Assembly: GCA_026418015.1 (NCBI GenBank)
Contig: JAOACE010000021.1
Span: 167,298 to 231,297, forward strand
From: Leptospiraceae bacterium
GTDB taxonomy: Bacteria > Spirochaetota > Leptospiria > Leptospirales > Leptonemataceae
Direction: 5' to 3'
DNA length: 64,000 nt
Part shown: in pieces, positions 37,434-46,563 of the stretch
How positions within the stretch are numbered: position 1 is the stretch's first letter
Layout of the letters: each line of letters starts with the position of its first letter
Made by a program: the position numbers and the translations under genes
Notes under the pieces: generated by a model
The model's input: the letters and a program-made list of their open reading frames with translations, nothing else
Told to the model about the DNA's origin: nothing
The model's database searches: none

Positions 37434-38606
37434 ATGGCAACATTCGAAAATCAACCCATAGTAGAAAAATCTAAGGAAATTCCCTTTACAAAAGAAAAAA
37501 TAATTCAAAAAGAATACGGACGTTCTCTCGAAGATTTTGTAGAGGGAGAGGTTTTTGTTCATCCTCGTGCGATTACCATCACCAAAGCATTTGCAATCGA
37601 ATATGCAATGACCTTTCACGAAGCATGTCCTCTTTTTCTAAGCGAACCTTATGCAAAAGCCCATGGTTTTAAAGATTTGGTAGTACATCCATTGATGGTT
37701 TTTAACATCGTTTTATCTTTAGGTGTACAAAACGACTCCGAAAAAGCTATCGCCAACCTAGGATATTACAACGTAAACTTTATTCAACCTGTCTATCCAG
37801 GCGATACCATCAGAGCAATGACAAAAGTACTATCGAAAAAATCTCGCGACGATAAACCTGGAATTGTTCATGTTAGGACGTTAGGAATTAACCAAAACAA
37901 CGAATTAGTCATCCAATACGAAAGAAAGATTATGGTTGCACCTTCGAAAAAACCTCGTACTACAACCCCACAAGAGAATGCTTTCTTTCCTGAAGTAGAT
38001 AAACCCATCATAAAATTACCCGATTACAAACCCTTTTCTAAAAGCGATGTACATATATTGAACCATACCCTATCCAATACCTATTTCGAAGATTTCGAAG
38101 TCGGACAAATCTTTGTGCACAAAAATATGAGGACGATTACCGATGAACATATTCCCTGGACCTATCGTGTAGGTAATACCCATCCATTGCATTATGATCG
38201 TATTTATTCCACTGGACTAAGCGGTCCTATGAGTGGCGAACCCATTGTTTATGGTGGATTGGTTTTTGGTTGGTTGGCTGGTCTTGCATCCCGAGATGTT
38301 ACAGAAAATATGTTATGGGACTTAGGTTATACAGAAGGATACCATACACAACCATCCATTTCTGGAGATACGATTGGTTCAATTTCTCGCGTTTTAGCAA
38401 AAGAAGAAGGACCTATACCTGGAACGGGCATTGTGCACTTTCAACTTATTGGAGTAAAAAACATCAAAACCATGGAAGCAATCGAAAAATATGGAGAAGA
38501 TCTATTTATTAAAGAAAACGATAAAAAAGATATGGGAAAAGAGAAAATTTCGAACAAAATTTTTGAGATTGAAAGAAAAGTATTATTGAAAAAAAGACCA
38601 AATTAA
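37434..38606 (+). CDS. mch: MaoC-like double hot-dog hydratase, probable mesaconyl-CoA hydratase
   Basis: 390 residues with two hot-dog domains. The first (about 30-180) has [34 protein letters not shown] and [20 protein letters not shown]. The second (about 215-340) has [47 protein letters not shown] and [13 protein letters not shown]. This layout matches mesaconyl-CoA hydratase (beta-methylmalyl-CoA dehydratase) of the ethylmalonyl-CoA pathway, consistent with the ccr gene at 25848-27098. A different enoyl-CoA hydratase role is possible. A Lys-rich tail (about 365-390) is unusual. Confidence 0.72.
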   Translation: MATFENQPIVEKSKEIPFTKEKIIQKEYGRSLEDFVEGEVFVHPRAITITKAFAIEYAMTFHEACPLFLSEPYAKAHGFKDLVVHPLMVFNIVLSLGVQNDSEKAIANLGYYNVNFIQPVYPGDTIRAMTKVLSKKSRDDKPGIVHVRTLGINQNNELVIQYERKIMVAPSKKPRTTTPQENAFFPEVDKPIIKLPDYKPFSKSDVHILNHTLSNTYFEDFEVGQIFVHKNMRTITDEHIPWTYRVGNTHPLHYDRIYSTGLSGPMSGEPIVYGGLVFGWLAGLASRDVTENMLWDLGYTEGYHTQPSISGDTIGSISRVLAKEEGPIPGTGIVHFQLIGVKNIKTMEAIEKYGEDLFIKENDKKDMGKEKISNKIFEIERKVLLKKRPN

Positions 38607-38619
38607 ATGAACTGGTTTC

Positions 38620-40305
38620 ATGTTTACTTTAAAGTTAAGTTCAGAAGTTAAGGATTCCCAAGATTTTGATGTATTAATCATCGGTGGCGGTATAACTGGT
38701 GTAGCTATTGCAAGAGAAGCAGCCGAACGCGGTCATTATGTTGGTCTAATAGAAAAGAATGATTTTGGTTGGGCAACCAGTGCTGCCACCTCTAAATTGA
38801 TTCATGGTGGATTACGATATTTAGAAAATTTTGAATTTGGATTAGTAAGGGAATCTTTACGCGAAAGAAGAATTCTATTACTTGCGGCAAGTCATTTAGT
38901 AAAACCATTACCTTTTGTTATCCCAATTCTGCCCTGGACGAAACCTCATCCCGCCTTAATTTACAGTGGCTTAAAACTTTATGATATATTGTCTTACGAC
39001 AGAAATCAATTTGTACCAGAAGAAACCTACATTCCTGCAAGTAGATTAATTACACACCACGAACTGATCAATGTAGCACCAGAAATAAAAACTATTACAA
39101 ACAAAGGTGGCTTTTTATATTATGATTGTCAAAGTTTACATCCTGAGCGATTAACATTAGCATTTTTAAAATCCGCGGCAGAAAAAGGTGCAAGATTTTA
39201 TAATCATACAACCATAGAAAACTTTATAACAGAAAAATCAGGCGACAAGATATTTTTAAAAGGTGTAGAAGTAAAGGATCAGATTACTGGTAAGACTGCA
39301 ACTTTTAGAGCAAAAGTTATTATAAACGCGACAGGTCCATGGATCGACATACTGCTATCTCGAATCACGGGAAAACCAGTAAAAAAAATCATGCGATCCA
39401 AAGGTATCCATTTATTAACGAAACAAGTTCTAAACCATAAAGTTGCAATGCTCTTTCGAACAAAAACCCATCGACATTTTTTTGTTATTCCTTGGATGGG
39501 ATTATCTTTAATTGGTCCAACCGATACACCCTATCCAGATGATCCCGACAACCTAAAACCAACCAGCGATGACGTAAATCTATTATTGAAGGATTTTAAT
39601 AGCACAATTCCTGGAAATCTCCTTAAAGAAGAAATGATTGTAGATATACCCATAGGCATACGTCCATTAATCTTTACAGGAAAAGGAAATACCTATAAAG
39701 CATCGCGAAAATACGAAATCTTTCATCATACAAGCGAAGGTATTTATGGTTTGATTAGTGTTGCTGGAGGAAAATGGACAACATCTCGACAATTGGGCGA
39801 AGATGTAATAAAAGAAATTTATAAAGAATATCCACATTTAAACAACGAAAGAAAAGTAGATACATCCATCTTACCATTGTTTGGATCTCCGGGATACTCC
39901 AATCCATACTCCATTTACGAAAATTTTGCATTAAAAGAATTTCACATAGACGAAATCACAGCGGATCAACACAAATATTTGATCAGTTTATATGGTACAG
40001 AACATATCGAATTGTTAAAAATCATACGAGAAAATCCATCGTTAGCGAATCCTGTTTCTGATACTTATCCCGATAGAGATGTATTTGCACAGGTACTATT
40101 TGCCATCGAATACGAAGGTGCAAGAACCTTAGATGATGTAATTCGAAGAAGAATTGGATTAGGCACTTATGGAATACCCAATAAAAAGGATCTAGAAAAA
40201 ATCGCTCAATTTATGGGAAAACACCTAAAATGGAATAATAGCAGAATCAAACAAGAAGTAGACGATGCAATAAAAAATTATCCTGTTGATCTATTAAAAC
40301 ATTAA
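38620..40305 (+). CDS. glpD: Aerobic glycerol-3-phosphate dehydrogenase
   Basis: 561 residues. The FAD-binding motif IIGGGITGVAIAREAAERG is at about 21-39. The family core ATSKLIHGGLRYLENFEFGLVRESL-type segment, SCHLVKPLPF-like HLVKPLPFVIP, the YYDCQSLHPERL loop, the ATGPWID segment and a C-terminal Cys-poor DAO_C domain (about 410-540) are visible. It oxidises glycerol-3-phosphate to dihydroxyacetone phosphate and feeds electrons to quinone at the inner membrane. It follows the MaoC gene by 13 bases. No glpK or glpF is present. Confidence 0.9.
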   Translation: MFTLKLSSEVKDSQDFDVLIIGGGITGVAIAREAAERGHYVGLIEKNDFGWATSAATSKLIHGGLRYLENFEFGLVRESLRERRILLLAASHLVKPLPFVIPILPWTKPHPALIYSGLKLYDILSYDRNQFVPEETYIPASRLITHHELINVAPEIKTITNKGGFLYYDCQSLHPERLTLAFLKSAAEKGARFYNHTTIENFITEKSGDKIFLKGVEVKDQITGKTATFRAKVIINATGPWIDILLSRITGKPVKKIMRSKGIHLLTKQVLNHKVAMLFRTKTHRHFFVIPWMGLSLIGPTDTPYPDDPDNLKPTSDDVNLLLKDFNSTIPGNLLKEEMIVDIPIGIRPLIFTGKGNTYKASRKYEIFHHTSEGIYGLISVAGGKWTTSRQLGEDVIKEIYKEYPHLNNERKVDTSILPLFGSPGYSNPYSIYENFALKEFHIDEITADQHKYLISLYGTEHIELLKIIRENPSLANPVSDTYPDRDVFAQVLFAIEYEGARTLDDVIRRRIGLGTYGIPNKKDLEKIAQFMGKHLKWNNSRIKQEVDDAIKNYPVDLLKH

Positions 40306-40432
40306 TGCAAAAAACGTTTTGAATTTAAATTAAAAGCTTGCGATTTGATCTAATTTATAAAAAAATCATTATAAGATATTTTCTCTAAAAATCCTAATAA
40401 TGCAAATAGATTCTTTGGTTAATTTATAAATT

Positions 40433-40729
40433 TTATACTTTAAATTTTTTATAATTTTCTTCGATGAATTTAGCAAGTTCAATGTCTAATTCCGAAACAC
40501 CCCCAATAGAATGTGTGTTTAACTCTATGTTTAATCTATTATAAACGTTAAACCATTCAGGATGATGATCCATTTGTTCGCACTTTAAAGCACATAATGT
40601 CATAAACGAAAAAGCTTGTTTAAAATCTTTAAATACCAAATTTCTTTTGATTTTATTATTTTCGTATTTCCATTCAGGTAAATCTTTTTGTAAAATTTCA
40701 TTGATTTGTACATCATTTAATTTATTCAT
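40433..40729 (-). CDS. Pterin-4a-carbinolamine dehydratase-like protein at the end of the Moco cluster
   Basis: 98 residues, standard size for the PCD/DCoH family. The full signature is present: [18 protein letters not shown]....VSELDIELA (about residues 50-88). Classical PCD recycles tetrahydrobiopterin, but no aromatic amino acid hydroxylase is here. It ends a minus-strand series moaA, moaC-mog, moeA, moeB and this gene, 45 bases downstream of moeB. Comparative work has proposed a molybdopterin-related role for some bacterial PCD proteins, and this context fits that proposal. Confidence 0.87.
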   Translation of the reverse strand: MNKLNDVQINEILQKDLPEWKYENNKIKRNLVFKDFKQAFSFMTLCALKCEQMDHHPEWFNVYNRLNIELNTHSIGGVSELDIELAKFIEENYKKFKV

Positions 40730-40774
40730 AAAATCATTTATAAAATATTTTTAAAAAACGTCAAACCATTTTTG

Positions 40775-41827
40775 TTATTCCAAAAACTCATCCCATAAAA
40801 GATAATACACATTCGAAAAGGATAATTGTTTTAATAAGATTGCTGCTTGTCTTGCACGTGAGCCAGAAGAGCAAACAATAACAACATTACTTTTGGGTAA
40901 TATATCTGCTCTAAAAGGTAATTCTTTTAAGTCAATCTTATATACTCTTTTGGTTGATAAGGATAATTTATCGTAAATATCAGAATTATTATCATCACCT
41001 CTTATGTCTAAAACAACAAAATCTTTTAGTTGATGAATCTTTTCTTTGGTTATAGATGGAACATCAAAATCTTTTGCAGAGATTTTCTTTCGCGAAGAAC
41101 TGTAATAATGATTACAGTGGCATTCGGAATTTTTTTGAATTTTTAGTTTGAGCATTTTATGTTGCAATAAATCTATGTATAACAAATGGTCTTTTAGAAA
41201 ATCCATATTCGAAAGAAATTTTATTGCTTCTAATGCTTGATATATTCCAGCAATACCAGCAACTGGCCCTAATACACCTCTATCTAAACAACCAGCAAGA
41301 GAAGAATTCTCTATGTTAGGATACAGACAATCAAAACAGGGTCCATTATCATAATTTAGCAAGGCAATTTGAGCAGTAAACTGATCGATGGAACAATAAA
41401 GAAATGGCTTTCCAGTTTCTAAACATGCTTGATTGAGCATTTTTCTTGTAGGAATATTATCCGAACAATCAAGGATCAAATCGTAATCTTTTAGAATTTC
41501 TTTATAAGATAAATTAAAATAATCTTTATAAATATTTATATAAATATTTTTATTAAATTCTTCTAAACGTTTTTTTGCAACCTCTACTTTGTATTGACCT
41601 ACATCGTTTTCTGTGTATAATGGTTGTCTTTGTAGATTGCTCATGTCTACTCGATCAAAATCAAACAAACCTATGGTACCAACGCCAGCAATCGTAAGAT
41701 ATATCGCCGCTGGACTACCTAATCCCCCTAATCCTATGATTAATACCTTTGAATTTTGTAATAATAGTTGTCCCTCGATTCCAAATTCTTCGAGTATGAT
41801 CTGTCTGCTAAAACGTTTTACATCCAT
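40775..41827 (-). CDS. moeB: MoeB/ThiF-type adenylyltransferase with C-terminal rhodanese domain
   Basis: 350 residues from ATG 41827. The N-terminal E1-like domain has the nucleotide loop GLGGLGSPAA, DFDRVDMSNLQRQPLYTEND and two Cys pairs (CFDC and CHC) that probably bind zinc. A C-terminal rhodanese domain (about 250-350) carries CSSGSRA with the persulfide Cys, so the protein can both adenylate and sulfurate a ubiquitin-like carrier such as MoaD or ThiS. No such carrier is in the window. The start overlaps the moeA end by 10 bases. Confidence 0.85.
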   Translation of the reverse strand: MDVKRFSRQIILEEFGIEGQLLLQNSKVLIIGLGGLGSPAAIYLTIAGVGTIGLFDFDRVDMSNLQRQPLYTENDVGQYKVEVAKKRLEEFNKNIYINIYKDYFNLSYKEILKDYDLILDCSDNIPTRKMLNQACLETGKPFLYCSIDQFTAQIALLNYDNGPCFDCLYPNIENSSLAGCLDRGVLGPVAGIAGIYQALEAIKFLSNMDFLKDHLLYIDLLQHKMLKLKIQKNSECHCNHYYSSSRKKISAKDFDVPSITKEKIHQLKDFVVLDIRGDDNNSDIYDKLSLSTKRVYKIDLKELPFRADILPKSNVVIVCSSGSRARQAAILLKQLSFSNVYYLLWDEFLE

Positions 41828-43029
41828 AAATAACAAGTATAGGTTTGATCTCTACTTATTCTTGTACTGGAAGGAAGAACAATATAACCTTCCGAATAAG
41901 CAATCGAAGAGATTTTATGAGAACCTTGATTCGGAGCAATTTCGAAATATTCGTTATCGATAATTCTAATAGTTAAAAATGCATCTCTTTTTTGTTCGTT
42001 AAAAATCTCGGAATTGGATTTTAGCAAAATCGTATTATATTTCCAGATCCCTTCTTGGTAATATTGGATTGCTGGTAAGACATAATGCTGGAAGTTGATA
42101 AAACTCGAGACTGGATTTCCTGGTAGAGCGAACAAAGCCTTATTTTCTTTTTTTGCAAAATAGATAGGCTTACCCGGTTTTTGTTTGATCTTCCAAAAGA
42201 TAGGTTTAAAGCCAGCTTTTTCTACATCTTTTTTGACGAAATCATATGGTCCAACAGATACTCCCCCAGTTAATAAAAAAAAATCAAAATTGATGTTATT
42301 TTGAATGGCTTCGTAGGTTTCGTTTTCTATGTCTTTTACATGGTTGATTAACTTAATTTCGTATCCTTTTTCTTCTAGGATGGTCTTTAATATATAGGAA
42401 TTGGTATCGATGATTTTACCTTTTTCTATGTCCTCTTCTTCTAAGTTTTCGTTAAAAGGAGTTAATTCGTTTCCGGTAGTAATAATCAATATTTTAGGTT
42501 TTTTATAAACAAAGATTTCGAATTTTCCTGCTTGCAAAAGCATTGCAATGTTTCTAGGGTTCAGTTTGGTATTTTTTGTTAACAATAGAGTATTTTCTTT
42601 AAATTCTTCTCCTTTTCTACGAATATGCTGAAATTTTTTGATTGGTTGTTTAATTTTTATTTTATTGTGATTGATGAATTCGACATCTTCTACTGGTACA
42701 ATTGCACCAGTATTTTCAGGGATTTTTGCGCCAGTATTTACTTGGATACATTTTCCCTTAGGAATTCTACCCATAAAAGGAATCCCTGCTTGACTTGTTC
42801 CAATTACATCGAATTCTTTTGGTTCATAGGTATCGATTAAAAATTCTGTATCTTCGGTAGAAAGGGCATATCCGTCCATTGCACTGTTGTCAAAATATGG
42901 ACTAGAATATTGAGCATAGACATCTTCGGCTAATACAAAACCATTGCAAGTATAGGTAGCTCTTAATTCTACTTTTTTTTCTGGTAGATTTTCTTTTATA
43001 AGCTGTATTGCTTCTTCTATTGTAATCAT
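41818..43029 (-). CDS. moeA: Molybdopterin molybdenumtransferase
   Basis: 403 residues, the usual length. MoeA hallmarks: the N-terminal AEDVYAQYSSPYFDNSAMDGYAL, GTSQAGIPF, VNTGAKIPENTGAIVPVEDV, GEEFKENTLLL, the MoCF-binding TGNEL...GKIIDTNSYIL, TGGVSVGPYDFVKKDV and FALPGNPVSSF. The enzyme inserts molybdate into adenylylated molybdopterin. It starts 1 base after the moaC-mog fusion and overlaps moeB, forming a compact cofactor operon. A C-terminal domain IV of the usual type closes the protein. Confidence 0.92.
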   Translation of the reverse strand: MITIEEAIQLIKENLPEKKVELRATYTCNGFVLAEDVYAQYSSPYFDNSAMDGYALSTEDTEFLIDTYEPKEFDVIGTSQAGIPFMGRIPKGKCIQVNTGAKIPENTGAIVPVEDVEFINHNKIKIKQPIKKFQHIRRKGEEFKENTLLLTKNTKLNPRNIAMLLQAGKFEIFVYKKPKILIITTGNELTPFNENLEEEDIEKGKIIDTNSYILKTILEEKGYEIKLINHVKDIENETYEAIQNNINFDFFLLTGGVSVGPYDFVKKDVEKAGFKPIFWKIKQKPGKPIYFAKKENKALFALPGNPVSSFINFQHYVLPAIQYYQEGIWKYNTILLKSNSEIFNEQKRDAFLTIRIIDNEYFEIAPNQGSHKISSIAYSEGYIVLPSSTRISRDQTYTCYLWM

Positions 43030-43030
43030 A

Positions 43031-43954
43031 TCAATGTCTTTCTCCTCTCATCATCCTATCGGCATGAAAAACCGCAGGTAAAATCGCTTGCAAACTTTCT
43101 TCTACACCTTTAGAACTTCCTGGTAAACTTACGATTAAACATCCATTTTTCATTACACTGATAGCTCGCGACATCATTGCTAAGGGTGTTCTTTCATAAC
43201 CATAAACACGAATTGCTTCGGATATACCAGGTACTTCTTTACCACCGATTTCTTTTAAGACTTCTACCGTGTTATCTCGTGGCCCCAACCCAGTTCCACC
43301 TGTAATAAATATAAAAGGAATTTTTTGTTCAATTTTTTCGAGTATCCATTGCTTTATATCGCTTGGTTCATCTGGAAGAATTTTATAATCAACGCAATCC
43401 ACACCATATTCTTTTACTTTTTCTATAATCAATTTACCAGATTTTTCTTCGGGAATAGGTTCATTTCGTATATATTTTTGATAAATTGTATCTGAACAAA
43501 CAAGCACTGCACATGTTAGACCTTCGCGTACTCGCTTCCATCTGTCGGATTTACCCCCTTCTTTGTGGATCAATTTAATATCTGTTATTTCTAATTCCTT
43601 TGTTATGGGTTTTAACAAATCATACAATGTTAGAGCTGCAATGGAGACTCCTGTTAAAACCTCCATTTCTATTCCAGTCCTAGCAATTGTTTTAGCTTCA
43701 CATGTAATAACAATATGATCTTTTTGAACTTCAAAATCAATGTTTAAATATTCAATGGGTATAGGATGACAATGAGGAATCAAATTGGATGTTTTTTTTA
43801 CAGCCAAGAAACCAGCTGCCTTCGCGAATTGTAAGGGATCTTTTTTAGGTAAATCATTTGTAATAATTTTTTCGTAAACAAATTCAGGAAATTTTAAAAT
43901 TCCCTGTGCTTTTGCATATCGAAGTGTTTTGAATTTATTAGTTATATCTATCAT
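43031..43954 (-). CDS. moaCB: Fused MoaC-MogA/MoaB (cPMP synthase and molybdopterin adenylyltransferase)
   Basis: 307 residues. Residues 1-145 are MoaC: LIPHCHP (58-64), GIEMEVLTGVSIAALTLYD (94-112) and DIKLIHKEGGKSD (125-137). Residues 148-307 are a MogA/MoaB-like domain: AVLVCSDT, FITGGTGLGPRDNTVE (216-231) and LPGSSKGVEESL near the end. MoaC finishes cyclic pyranopterin monophosphate after MoaA; Mog adenylates molybdopterin before MoeA. Fusions of this type are known in some lineages but are uncommon. The SD sequence (GGTGG) lies inside the end of moaA. Confidence 0.92.
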   Translation of the reverse strand: MIDITNKFKTLRYAKAQGILKFPEFVYEKIITNDLPKKDPLQFAKAAGFLAVKKTSNLIPHCHPIPIEYLNIDFEVQKDHIVITCEAKTIARTGIEMEVLTGVSIAALTLYDLLKPITKELEITDIKLIHKEGGKSDRWKRVREGLTCAVLVCSDTIYQKYIRNEPIPEEKSGKLIIEKVKEYGVDCVDYKILPDEPSDIKQWILEKIEQKIPFIFITGGTGLGPRDNTVEVLKEIGGKEVPGISEAIRVYGYERTPLAMMSRAISVMKNGCLIVSLPGSSKGVEESLQAILPAVFHADRMMRGERH

Positions 43955-43956
43955 AA

Positions 43957-44943
43957 TTAACCACCTATGTAATGCATTTTGTTATTACTGCCATTAAAAA
44001 TCAATTGTTTATTTTCTAGTGCTTTTTTTAATTTATTTTGTATTTGAATATCACTATCTGATGGATTAATAGGTATACCAATATCTTGCGTTATACAACC
44101 ATAGATTTTCCCAGACGAATCTATTCTTAATCGATCACAATCCATACAAAATGGTTTAGAATGATTTGCAATAATACCAAACTGATAATTTGTATCGGTA
44201 ATCCAATAATATGCGGTTGAATGTTTTTCGCGAGTTAATTCGTAGATTTTATAATACTTTTGGATCTGATTTAATATTTCTTTACAACTATAAAATCGCT
44301 TTTTGTGTGTTTTATCATCTATCCCCATTTTCATGTATTCTAAAAACCTAATAGGAATATTTCTTTTTCCAGCATATTCTAAAAGAGGTAAAATTTGATT
44401 TTCGTTATATCCTCTAATAATGGTAGAATTAATTTTTAAAGGAATGTTTAATTTTAGAATTTCGTCAATCAACGTTTGATAGAATTCTAAGCTTTTTTTG
44501 GTTCCCATTTTTTTTAAAATAGCATTATCCAAAGCATCTAACGATAAATTGATGCTGTCAAGTCCAGCTTTTTTTAAGTTTGTTAATTGTTTTAATAATA
44601 ATGTCCCGTTAGACGTTATAGAGACTTCCGGAATTCCTAATGATTTTAAAGCGAATACAATTTCTTCTAAATATGGATATAAAGTTGGCTCCCCTCCAGT
44701 AAGATGAATTTTCTTTATATAAATATATTTATTAATTTTTTTTATAATATCTATAAAATATTCTGGTTTTTGAATTTTGGTTTTTGAATATTCATTCTCT
44801 ACCTTACAATAAATACACTGAAAATTACACACTGGAAGTAGGCTCAAACGAATAGTTTGGAACGTTCTTCCTAATTTATCGATTATTTTATCGACTGGCA
44901 GGATTATTTGATTGGAACGCGAGTAATATAAATTGTCTATCAT
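43957..44943 (-). CDS. moaA: GTP 3',8-cyclase MoaA
   Basis: 328 residues. The radical SAM cluster motif is C39-x3-C43-x2-C46 (PVCNFQCIYCKVE), with HLTGGEPTLYP and ITSNGTLL. The C-terminal cluster ligands are in FCMDCDRLRIDSSGKIYGC, and the protein ends in Gly-Gly, a feature MoaA needs. It carries out the first step of molybdenum cofactor synthesis from GTP. Its GGAGG ribosome binding site (44948-44952) is paired in the leader RNA, so translation is probably controlled by the cofactor. Confidence 0.94.
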   Translation of the reverse strand: MIDNLYYSRSNQIILPVDKIIDKLGRTFQTIRLSLLPVCNFQCIYCKVENEYSKTKIQKPEYFIDIIKKINKYIYIKKIHLTGGEPTLYPYLEEIVFALKSLGIPEVSITSNGTLLLKQLTNLKKAGLDSINLSLDALDNAILKKMGTKKSLEFYQTLIDEILKLNIPLKINSTIIRGYNENQILPLLEYAGKRNIPIRFLEYMKMGIDDKTHKKRFYSCKEILNQIQKYYKIYELTREKHSTAYYWITDTNYQFGIIANHSKPFCMDCDRLRIDSSGKIYGCITQDIGIPINPSDSDIQIQNKLKKALENKQLIFNGSNNKMHYIGG

Positions 44944-44944
44944 A

Positions 44945-45047
44945 TTGCCTCCTTTGCAAGCCGGCAGGCAGAGATATTTCTATCTCTACCCTATCGCCTA
45001 CACTCCATAGCATCTAGCCTTAGGAAAATGTAGGTCGGAGGATTGCT
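44945..45047 (-). promoter_or_regulatory. Probable molybdenum cofactor (Moco) riboswitch upstream of moaA
   Basis: Read on the minus strand, CCTCC (45037-45041) pairs with the moaA SD GGAGG (44948-44952) as P1. CCUACA (45029-45034) pairs with UGUAGG (44997-45002). Inside it lies CCUAAG (45019-45024) facing UAUGG (45005-45009), the exact 11-nt GAAA-tetraloop receptor, closed by a GC stem. A 10-bp hairpin with a GAAA loop follows (44967-44990), well placed to dock. A tetraloop-receptor contact plus a location directly before moaA fit the Moco RNA motif. I infer that ligand binding hides the SD; I cannot run a covariance search. Confidence 0.82.
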
Positions 45048-45063
45048 TAAAATATTTAATTAT

Positions 45064-45092
45064 TTTATATATCAATACTCTTAAAATGTCAA
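45064..45092 (-). promoter_or_regulatory. Near-consensus sigma-70 promoter of the Moco operon
   Basis: Minus strand TTGACA (45087-45092), a 17-base spacer and TATAAA (45064-45069). Transcription should start about 45056-45058, so the RNA begins just before the riboswitch. It lies between the end of the chaperone gene and moaA, giving the cofactor genes their own control. Confidence 0.68.
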
Positions 45093-45096
45093 CCAA

Positions 45097-45744
45097 TTAA
45101 TGAACTTTTTCTATTAATAATTGTAAAATTTTTCCAAGATTTATATAAAATCTATGTTCTGTTGTTTCAAACAAGGTATTAATAAATTCTGGTACCCATG
45201 TTAAATAATGATCATTTAAAAATTTAAAACGAATTTCTTTTAGAATTTCTTTTTTTTCTTCTTTTTCCATTTCGCTAAGACTGTCATCTTGTAATAGAGC
45301 AAATTCTTTTAGAAACATAAAAGATATAAATCCAGTCTCTTTTGTAATTGTGTCTGGAGAACCAACCTTCTCTACAATATAGGGAAAATCTAATGCTTTA
45401 TAAAAAGAGGTAATATCATTTAAAATATTTCCTTTTTCAATCTTTACATAACCGGCCTCGGAATTAGACAGTCCACCTTGTAAATCAAATAATCGATGAT
45501 ATTCTCCTTCTAATGGCTGATTTTTAAAAATCATCAATTCTCTTAATAAATCTATGATTAATTGATAAAAATTCTTATCTATAACTAAGATATTATCAAA
45601 ATCTATGGATAAGAATTCTTCTAAATTTTCAAAGAAGATGGACTGGTTTTCCCAGTCCATTACTTCTAGCCCTAAGGATACTAATCTATAAAGATCAGCT
45701 TGGATTAATAAATCCTGTATATATTTTTCTTTTGTTAGATTCAT
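45097..45744 (-). CDS. TorD/NarJ-like molybdoenzyme maturation chaperone
   Basis: 215 residues, all-helical, cytoplasmic. The TorD/DmsD family layout is visible, with a conserved EYHRLFDLQGGLSNSEAGYVK segment (about 80-100) and the later FISFMFLKEFALLQDD and HDYLTWVPEF-like DHYLTWVPEFINTLFE. Chaperones of this type hold the apo catalytic subunit while molybdopterin is inserted. It lies at the end of the alpha-beta-gamma operon, as in nxr, ser, pcr and ddh-type clusters, 9 bases after the gamma gene. Confidence 0.82.
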   Translation of the reverse strand: MNLTKEKYIQDLLIQADLYRLVSLGLEVMDWENQSIFFENLEEFLSIDFDNILVIDKNFYQLIIDLLRELMIFKNQPLEGEYHRLFDLQGGLSNSEAGYVKIEKGNILNDITSFYKALDFPYIVEKVGSPDTITKETGFISFMFLKEFALLQDDSLSEMEKEEKKEILKEIRFKFLNDHYLTWVPEFINTLFETTEHRFYINLGKILQLLIEKVH

Positions 45745-45753
45745 AAAAAAATC

Positions 45754-46554
45754 CTATTCAATCTTAATTGGTTGCCATGGCGCGTAATTTTTTCTTGAAC
45801 CAACTTCTTTATTGTTTCCATCCCATATAGCTACTGCAAAAGCAGTATTAGAACCTTCTTTTAATGAAGGTATATGATTTGGGTTAATTTTATAAGTAAA
45901 CACAACCTTCCATGTTTTTTGAGTTTTTATACCCCATGCTCGTATATCTGCCTCTTCTGAATGTGTGGATGTGCCAAAACCAGCTGCATGTAATTCTTCC
46001 ACAGGAGATATTCTATTTTCTTTAGAAACAGGATTTTTTGCTTCTTTTGCAATTTCCTTCCCAAACATATAAGTTTCGGTAAAAACATTTGGATGAATAT
46101 CTTCTACTTTTACATATCCCTTTTCTATATCTCTATTCCAAATTGCTTTCCAATGAAAGATCACAACAGGCGCACCATCATGTCCCATAAATGGAGATGT
46201 AGAATTATAATCTTTTACAGGGAACTGAATTGCACATGCATCACTTGCTTTATCCACATCTGTTACATCATTTTTTGTAGAATCATTCCATTCTAGATAA
46301 AAAGCGATATATTTTTTATTATGTATTGCTTTTATCTTTACATTAGAGATACTATTTTTTAGTAATGATGGTGTTGTTATATTCTGTGGCATTAAATCTA
46401 CGCTAATACTATCTACCTTATTCCATATTTCTGCATCTGGGTTAGGTTTTAGAAAAAAATCATCACCAATGTTGTTAAATTTGACAACATAACCGTCTGC
46501 AAACAACCCACGAATTAAAAATAAAAAAGCTATAATTTTTAATAAATTTTTCAT
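45754..46554 (-). CDS. Haem b-binding gamma subunit of the NXR-type molybdoenzyme
   Basis: 266 residues. A Sec signal peptide (about 1-20, ending FADG) shows that it works in the periplasm. The rest is an ethylbenzene-dehydrogenase-like haem domain: AIQFP, VVIFHWKAIWNRDIEKG, ADIRAWG, WKVVFTYKIN and the closing AVAIWDGNNKEVGSRKNYAPW. In this family a Met and a Lys hold haem b, passing electrons to or from the Fe-S chain of the beta subunit. It has no membrane anchor. Spacing is 9 bases on each side. Confidence 0.85.
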   Translation of the reverse strand: MKNLLKIIAFLFLIRGLFADGYVVKFNNIGDDFFLKPNPDAEIWNKVDSISVDLMPQNITTPSLLKNSISNVKIKAIHNKKYIAFYLEWNDSTKNDVTDVDKASDACAIQFPVKDYNSTSPFMGHDGAPVVIFHWKAIWNRDIEKGYVKVEDIHPNVFTETYMFGKEIAKEAKNPVSKENRISPVEELHAAGFGTSTHSEEADIRAWGIKTQKTWKVVFTYKINPNHIPSLKEGSNTAFAVAIWDGNNKEVGSRKNYAPWQPIKIE

Positions 46555-46563
46555 ATTAAACTC

